Shown here piece by piece: positions 6,984-11,110 of a stretch of 11,110 bases of DNA. A model generated the notes under the pieces. The model had not been told where the DNA came from. It did no database searches and worked only from the letters and a program-made list of their open reading frames with translations. Within the stretch, counting starts at the first letter, position 1, and the number at the start of each line of letters is the position of its first letter. The DNA is from an uncultured Collinsella sp. GTDB taxonomy: Bacteria; Actinomycetota; Coriobacteriia; Coriobacteriales; Coriobacteriaceae. The DNA lies in contig URBA01000027.1 in the NCBI GenBank assembly GCA_900545905.1, forward strand, positions 1 to 11,110. The letters are read 5' to 3'. Both the position numbers and the translations under genes were made by a program.

Positions 6984-8072
6984 ATGCGCACGATTGGAAT
7001 GAGCGACTACACCGTTGGCGAGGATTGCTTTACCGAGCTGCCCGGCGCGCTGGCCGAATACGGAGCGACCAAGGTCGCGATCATCGGTGGCAAACGAGCC
7101 CTGGCTGCAGCGCTGCCGGGCATCGAGGCGGCGCTTGAAGGTACCAATGTCGAGATTCTGGAGACGCGCGTCTACGGCACCAACAGCACGCGTGCCAATA
7201 TCGCCAAGGTCGTGAACTCCCCTGCCTGCCAGGAAGCTGACGTGCTTATCGCATGCGGCGGCGGCAAGGCGCTCGACACCGTGAAGACCGCAGCAATCGA
7301 GCTCAAGAAGATCGTCTTTACCGTGCCTACAATATGCTCCAACTGCTCGGCCGCGACCGCCATTGCCGTTGTCTACAACGACGACGGCTCGCTCGAGGGC
7401 TATTCGTACCCCAACCGCCCTGCGCACATCTTCATCAACCCCAAGATCATCGCCGAGGCGCCAGCGGAGTACTTCTGGGCCGGTGTAGGCGATGCCCTGT
7501 CCAAGCAGCCCGAGGTCGAGTACGCCACGAGCGCCGGTAATTTGGAGCACACCGCCGGTCTTGGCCTGGCACTCGCCCACACCTGCTCCGAGCCGCTGTT
7601 TACCTACGGCGTGCAGGGTCTAAAGGACGTGCGCCAGGACCTGTCGAGCGAGGCCGTTAAGCAGATCGCGCTCGATATCGTGGTCAACACGGGCTATGTC
7701 TCGAACCTGACCAACCAGAACGATTATTACTACAACTCGAGCGTGGCGCACGCGTTCTACAACGCCACCTGCAGCATTCCGCGTGAGGGCACCTACCTGC
7801 ATGGCGAGGTCGTGAGCCTGGGCGTGCTGGTACTGTTTGCCTATACGGGCGATACCGAGAACCTTGAGCGCTACGCCGCCTTTAACAAGCAGATGGGCCT
7901 GCCCGTGACGCTTGAGCAGGTCGGCCTTACCGAGGGAGATATCCCGGCCCTGTGCGAGTTCGCACACGCCACCAACGAGTGGAAGCAAGGCAACCCGGAG
8001 CCCTTCACCGACGAAAAGTTCGCCGCCGCCATCAAGGCCGCCAACGCCTACGGCCACTCTATCCTGGCCTAA
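6984..8072 (+). CDS. Iron-type alcohol/polyol dehydrogenase, GldA-like
   Basis: A 362-residue NAD(P)-dependent oxidoreductase of the iron-containing alcohol dehydrogenase superfamily, nearest in feel to glycerol dehydrogenase (GldA) and related hydroxy-acid dehydrogenases. An N-terminal nucleotide-binding domain carries KVAIIGGKRAL (30-40) and GGGKALDTVK (92-101). The all-helical metal domain supplies the expected ligands D170 (GVGDALSK), H256 (VAHAFYNA) and H273 (YLHGEVVS). The segment after the nucleotide site reads PTICSNCSAAT rather than the GldA-like PTLASTDAPTS as I recall it, so the substrate may not be glycerol. The ATG at 6984 has AGAAGG five bases upstream. A second ATG at 6999 is less well placed. 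It is divergent from the ileS leader, stands alone and ends at a bidirectional terminator. Family sure, substrate unknown. Confidence 0.9.
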   Translation: MRTIGMSDYTVGEDCFTELPGALAEYGATKVAIIGGKRALAAALPGIEAALEGTNVEILETRVYGTNSTRANIAKVVNSPACQEADVLIACGGGKALDTVKTAAIELKKIVFTVPTICSNCSAATAIAVVYNDDGSLEGYSYPNRPAHIFINPKIIAEAPAEYFWAGVGDALSKQPEVEYATSAGNLEHTAGLGLALAHTCSEPLFTYGVQGLKDVRQDLSSEAVKQIALDIVVNTGYVSNLTNQNDYYYNSSVAHAFYNATCSIPREGTYLHGEVVSLGVLVLFAYTGDTENLERYAAFNKQMGLPVTLEQVGLTEGDIPALCEFAHATNEWKQGNPEPFTDEKFAAAIKAANAYGHSILA

Positions 8073-8078
8073 CCGACC

Positions 8079-8118
8079 AAAACCGCCACAAAGGGTACAG
8101 TACCTTTGTGGCGGTTTT
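8079..8118. terminator. Bidirectional terminator between convergent genes
   Basis: Perfect 16-bp stem, AAAACCGCCACAAAGG at 8079-8094 with 8103-8118, and an 8-base loop. On the plus strand the run TTTTTT (8115-8120) follows, serving the dehydrogenase that ends six bases before. On the minus strand the other end supplies TTTT for the DUF523 gene, whose TAA stop at 8119-8121 abuts the stem. The arms are identical to those at 461-501; only the loops differ. Confidence 0.9.
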
Positions 8119-8574
8119 TTATTGCTGTAACATGCTCGAGTCGAATTCGCTTGCCGGGATCACGCGGTAGCCGTGGCGCAGGAGCAGGTCAACGAAGACA
8201 CCGTTACCTGTTGTGAGCGTGCCGCTGAAGGATCCGTCGTAGATATGGCCCACGCCGCACGACGGACTGCGATCCTGCAAAATGCACGCAACGATCTCGG
8301 ACGGGCCGCCCGCCTGCTCACACATATCGAGCGCACGTTGAGCACCCAGGCGAAACTCGCGATTAACCGAGATGCCCTCGCTGGTACGAACCTCGCCGTT
8401 AACGATCTCGGACGGCTTGCGCGGGGTGGGCAGACCGCCAAAAACCTCAGGACACACCAAGAGGACCTCGGTCCCCGTACGCTCGCAGGCCTCGACCAAC
8501 TCGCGATGATAGTTGTCGAGCCCGTTATACTTGCAGCTCTCGCCCATCAAGCAGGCACTCACCACGATCTTCAT
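8119..8574 (-). CDS. DUF523 / TudS-like cysteine protein
   Basis: A 151-residue cytoplasmic protein of the DUF523 family, of which the characterised member TudS is a [4Fe-4S] 2-thiouracil desulfidase. It opens with VSACLMGESCKYNG (5-18), with C8 and C14 in the family CxxxxxC arrangement. It continues with LVCPEVFGGLPTPR (39-52) and ends its conserved part with DRSPSCGVGHIYDG (101-114), with C106 the probable third cluster ligand. Start: ATG at 8574, with GAGAGGG six bases upstream. An ATG at 8580 sits directly on that site, and the TTG at 8589 would overlap it, so both are rejected. It lies just behind the ftsH terminator; its ribosome site begins within 10 bases of the terminator U-run, leaving no room for its own promoter after the hairpin. 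Family call good; a role in thio-base salvage is only inferred from TudS. Confidence 0.85.
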   Translation of the reverse strand: MKIVVSACLMGESCKYNGLDNYHRELVEACERTGTEVLLVCPEVFGGLPTPRKPSEIVNGEVRTSEGISVNREFRLGAQRALDMCEQAGGPSEIVACILQDRSPSCGVGHIYDGSFSGTLTTGNGVFVDLLLRHGYRVIPASEFDSSMLQQ

Positions 8575-8594
8575 TTCCATCCCTCTCAAGCAAA

Positions 8595-8629
8595 ACGCCC
8601 CATTTGAGAAAGCTGCTCAAATGGGGCGT
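8595..8629 (-). terminator. Terminator-like hairpin between ftsH and the DUF523 gene
   Basis: Perfect 14-bp stem, ACGCCCCATTTGAG at 8595-8608 with 8616-8629, 7-base loop. On the minus strand it starts 27 bases after the ftsH stop and is followed by only four Us (TTTTGC). The short U-run may let some transcription through into the DUF523 gene. Confidence 0.8.
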
Positions 8630-8655
8630 CGGCGTTTACTGGCTCGACCGCGGCG

Positions 8656-10563
8656 TTACTGTTGCTTGGGCATCAGCGGATTCTCGCGCGTGAGGAGGTT
8701 CATGAACTCCTCACCCGTGATGGTCTCCTTCTTGTACAGATAACGAGCCAGCTCATGGAGCTTGAACTTGTTTTCCTTGAGGATCTGCAGGGCGCGATCG
8801 TGCGCGTCCTCGATCAGCTTAGCGACAATCGCGTCCACACGCTCGGCCGTACCAGGGGCGCAGGTGAGCGACGTGTCCTGATTGAGATACGCGTTCTGCA
8901 CGGTACCGAGCGCCATCATGCCAAACTCGTCGGACATACCAAAGCGCGTCACCATGTTACGGGCAAGCTTGGTGGCCTGTTCGATATCGTTGGCGGCACC
9001 GGTCGTCATCTCGCCAAAGATGAGTTCCTCGGCCGCACGGCCGCCGCAGTAGACGGCAAGCTTGTCCAAGACCTCCTGGCGTGTCGTCAGGAAGCGCTCG
9101 TCCTCCTCGACCTGCATGGTATAGCCAAGAGCACCGCTCGTGCGCGGCACGATGGTGATCTTGGTAACCGGCGCGGAACCCTTTTGGCGGGCAGCGACGA
9201 TGGCATGGCCGATCTCGTGGTAGGAAACGACCTGCTTCTCGTGGTCGGAAAGCACCGTGGACTTACGCTGTTGGCCGGCAATGACGACCTCCACCGACTC
9301 CTCGAAGTCGTCCTGGGTTGCACGCTTGCGACCCTCGCGAACGGCGCGCAGGGCGCCCTCGTTGATGATATTGGCCAAGTCGGCGCCCGAGGCACCGGGC
9401 GTGGCGCGGGCAATCGCGGTCAGATCGATCGGCGGCTCGGTCTTCACACTCTTGGCGTGGAGCTCGAGGATGTTCTTACGGCCGGTCAGATCGGGCAACT
9501 CGACGGGGATGCGGCGGTCAAAACGACCGGGGCGCAGCAGCGCCGGATCGAGACTGTCGGGGCGATTGGTTGCGGCAAGGACAACGATACCCTTGTGGTT
9601 ATCGAAGCCATCCATCTCGGTCAGCAACTGATTGAGCGTCTGCTCACGCTCGTCGTTGCCGCTAAAACCGCCGCCATCGCGCTTCTTACCGATGGTATCG
9701 ATCTCATCGATAAAGACGATACACGGGGCCTTTTCCTTGGCCTGCTTAAACAGGTCACGCACCTTAGCAGCGCCGCGACCAACAAACATCTCGACAAACT
9801 CAGAGCCCGAAATGCTAAAGAACGGAACGCCCGCCTCGCCGGCAACAGCCTTGGCAAGCAGGGTCTTACCGGTACCCGGAGGGCCGACAAGGAGAGCACC
9901 GCGCGGCAGCTTGGCGCCAATCTCCTCGTAGCGCTGCGGCTTCTCCAGAAAGTCGACGACCTCCTTGAGAGACTCCTTGGCCTCTTCCTGGCCGGCGACG
10001 TCCTTAAAGGTCACGCCCACGTCCTTGGAGGCGATCACGCGCGCGCCGGACTTACCCAGTCCGCCGCCGCCAAAACCGCCGCCGCCAAAGTTCATCGACG
10101 GGCCGTCATCGCCCATAGCCTTCTTCATGCGGCGGTTGAGCCACCAACCGATGAGGAAGAAAATCGCCATGGGAAGAATGAGTGTGAGCAGGTAGTAGGT
10201 CATCAAACCCGAGTTTTTATCGGGAACGACCGACTCCAGCGAAGCGCCAGACTCAAGCACGCGATCGGTAAAGCCCGCATCGTTCGGCACACCGGTCGTC
10301 TTATAGGCGATGTTCTCGTCCTCGCCCTTCTTGGTGTAATAAATCGAGTAATCGTCCGTGTTGTACTCGACCTTGTCGACACTCTTCTTATCGAGCGCTT
10401 TGACAAACGTCGAGTAATCGGTCTTCGTAATCTGCTGCGTGTGACCGATGTTAGGGAACAGAACGGTCGAGAGCACGAGGTAGACGACGAAGGCGATGAG
10501 CACGTAGAGAATCATATTCCGTCTACGTTTGTTGTCATCCATCTCCATCTGCTTGAACTCCAT
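8656..10563 (-). CDS. ftsH: ATP-dependent zinc metalloprotease FtsH
   Basis: A 635-residue membrane-anchored AAA+ protease that unfolds and degrades membrane and soluble proteins as a hexamer. Order: short basic cytoplasmic N-terminus; membrane segment 17-36; extracytoplasmic domain about 40-120; second membrane segment 122-142; a Gly-rich linker (160-170); the AAA domain with Walker A GPPGTGKT (227-234), pore-loop MFVG (259-262), Walker B IVFIDE (282-287) and second region of homology around RPGRFDRR (344-351); then the zinc protease with HEIGH (449-453) and the third ligand in AANDIEQA (D526). Family members usually show HEAGH, so Ile451 is a small change that keeps HExxH. The ATG at 10563 has a poor ribosome site; ATG at 10548 or 10542 would remove five or seven residues and cannot be excluded. 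It is followed by a hairpin and divergent from cobO. Confidence 0.97.
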   Translation of the reverse strand: MEFKQMEMDDNKRRRNMILYVLIAFVVYLVLSTVLFPNIGHTQQITKTDYSTFVKALDKKSVDKVEYNTDDYSIYYTKKGEDENIAYKTTGVPNDAGFTDRVLESGASLESVVPDKNSGLMTYYLLTLILPMAIFFLIGWWLNRRMKKAMGDDGPSMNFGGGGFGGGGLGKSGARVIASKDVGVTFKDVAGQEEAKESLKEVVDFLEKPQRYEEIGAKLPRGALLVGPPGTGKTLLAKAVAGEAGVPFFSISGSEFVEMFVGRGAAKVRDLFKQAKEKAPCIVFIDEIDTIGKKRDGGGFSGNDEREQTLNQLLTEMDGFDNHKGIVVLAATNRPDSLDPALLRPGRFDRRIPVELPDLTGRKNILELHAKSVKTEPPIDLTAIARATPGASGADLANIINEGALRAVREGRKRATQDDFEESVEVVIAGQQRKSTVLSDHEKQVVSYHEIGHAIVAARQKGSAPVTKITIVPRTSGALGYTMQVEEDERFLTTRQEVLDKLAVYCGGRAAEELIFGEMTTGAANDIEQATKLARNMVTRFGMSDEFGMMALGTVQNAYLNQDTSLTCAPGTAERVDAIVAKLIEDAHDRALQILKENKFKLHELARYLYKKETITGEEFMNLLTRENPLMPKQQ

Positions 10564-10640
10564 CTACTGGGGTTGATAATGCTAACTAGAATACCCAACC
10601 CGGCCGGCGATAAACCGACGCCGGGCACGAAAGGACAGAG
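10564..10640. promoter_or_regulatory. Divergent ftsH/cobO intergenic region
   Basis: This 77-base gap must carry promoters for both genes. TATTCT on the minus strand and TAGAAT on the plus strand, both near 10586-10594, are possible -10 boxes, but neither has a good -35. An imperfect hairpin (CCGGCG 10604-10609 with CGCCGG 10619-10624) would lie in the cobO leader. It is far too short for a cobalamin riboswitch and I see no B12 box. Confidence 0.25.
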
Positions 10641-11061
10641 ATGGCATCACTGTAAGTCGGCAAGGTTCAAATCTATACAGGCGACGGCAAGGGCAAGACG
10701 ACGGCTGCGTTGGGGCTCGCCTTGCGCGCGACGGGCTACGGACTCGACGTGCTCATGCTTCAGTTTGCCAAGAAGCTGCACTGCGCCGAGCATGATGCGG
10801 CGCCCCGTTTGGGTCTGCGCATCGTACAAGCCGACCGCGACACGCCCGAGGCCTGCGCGGCACAGATTCTGGAGCTAGCACGCGAGCAGATCTCGCAGGT
10901 CGATGTGCTCATCCTGGACGAACTCGGCGAAGCGATGCGCCGCGGCTTTGTAACGCGCAAGGATGTGGAGGGGCTGATCGCGCAGAAGCCCGCCACCACG
11001 GAGCTCGTGCTAACCGGCCGCGGCCTGCTGCCCCTCGCGAACCTCGCCGACCTTGTCACCG
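10641..11061 (+). CDS. cobO: CobO-type corrinoid adenosyltransferase, broken start, 3' cut by contig end
   Basis: The encoded protein matches the CobO/BtuR (CobA) family of ATP:corrinoid adenosyltransferases, which add the 5'-deoxyadenosyl group to cob(I)alamin or cob(I)yrinic acid a,c-diamide. The frame reads VQIYTGDGKGKTTAALG (10665-10715), the family P-loop, then DVLILDELGEAMRRGFV (Walker B-like) and ELVLTGRGLLPLANLADLVT near the end. A textbook start, AAAGGA-5-ATG at 10641, is in the same frame, but codon 5 is TAA (10653-10655: ATG GCA TCA CTG TAA). No ATG, GTG or TTG lies between that stop and the P-loop; the first later start (TTG 10710) would delete the ATP site. So either the gene carries a nonsense mutation or the base is wrong. 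Genomic sequence ends at about 11061, some 30-50 residues before the usual C-terminus. Identity sure, intactness not. Confidence 0.75.
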
Positions 11062-11110
11062 CTGTCTCTTATACACATCTGACGCTGCCGACGAAGCTAG
11101 AAGTGTAGAT
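11062..11110. other. Nextera sequencing adapter (not genomic)
   Basis: CTGTCTCTTATACACATCT (11062-11080) is the Tn5 mosaic end, reverse-complement side. GACGCTGCCGACGA (11081-11094) completes the Nextera read-1-side adapter. AGCTAGAA (11095-11102) is an 8-base index; its complement TTCTAGCT is, as I recall, the Nextera XT index S515. GTGTAGAT (11103-11110) begins the P5-side sequence. All parts are in the library order with no mismatch. Translated, it gives the VSYTHLTLPTK tail known as a contaminant of predicted proteins. Confidence 0.97.

Noticed and set aside
6755..7580. Frames in the ileS-dehydrogenase gap (plus 6755-7138, minus 6843-7580)
   Set aside because: They overlap the structured T-box leader or lie antisense to the dehydrogenase, and show no protein motifs.
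10564..10640. Cobalamin riboswitch before cobO
   Set aside because: The gap is only 77 bases, with a small imperfect hairpin and no B12 box.
8662..10878. 738-codon plus-strand open frame opposite ftsH, running into cobO
   Set aside because: Shadow of ftsH. It also overlaps the cobO gene in another frame, which carries a real P-loop.
1..11061. Mobile element, CRISPR, tRNA, rRNA, toxin-antitoxin or defence genes
   Set aside because: No array-like repeats, transposase, tRNA fold or paired small ORFs were seen. Apart from the terminator arms, no long direct or inverted repeat stands out by eye.

Overview
The window is a stretch of bacterial chromosome carrying housekeeping genes, with no phage, plasmid, IS or CRISPR signature. 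It is GC-rich and uses GTG and TTG starts. The overall feel of the proteins (IleRS, FtsH, LspA, iron-type alcohol dehydrogenase, CobO-like) suggests a gut actinobacterium of the Coriobacteriia, perhaps Collinsella. That placement comes from memory of related proteins, not from a search, and is moderate at best.

Layout, left to right. (1) Positions 6-428, minus: a small A24 prepilin peptidase. (2) 461-501: a strong hairpin terminator. (3) 510-1805, minus: a membrane-embedded processive family-2 glycosyltransferase. (4) 1888-2901 and 2901-3500, minus: an RluD-type pseudouridine synthase and signal peptidase II, overlapping in a TAATG junction and so translationally coupled. (5) 3622-3650: the terminator of ileS. 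(6) 3695-6496, minus: isoleucyl-tRNA synthetase, preceded at about 6540-6845 by a full-length T-box riboswitch whose specifier reads AUC (Ile) and whose antiterminator and terminator can be drawn base by base. (7) 6984-8072, plus: an iron-type, GldA-like polyol/alcohol dehydrogenase, divergent from ileS. (8) 8079-8118: a bidirectional terminator with the same 16-nt arms as the one at 461-501. (9) 8119-8574, minus: a DUF523/TudS-like protein, separated from (10) ftsH (8656-10563, minus) by a 14-bp hairpin. (11) From 10641, plus: the start of a CobO-type corrinoid adenosyltransferase, with an in-frame stop at codon 5.

The last 49 bases (11062-11110) are not genomic. They read as the Nextera mosaic end, the read-1-side adapter, an 8-base index and the beginning of the P5-side sequence. 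The contig therefore ends in untrimmed library adapter at about 11061, and the protein predicted there gains a false C-terminal tail.

The genes do not form one pathway. lspA-rluD is a likely two-gene operon, possibly reading on into the glycosyltransferase. ileS is controlled by tRNA-Ile charging. ftsH has a terminator right in front of the DUF523 gene, and the glycosyltransferase has one right in front of the prepilin peptidase, so both small genes may depend on read-through. I found no convincing new multi-gene system. The points that deserve attention are the T-box with an unusual bulge, the repeated terminator element, the broken start of cobO and the adapter tail.
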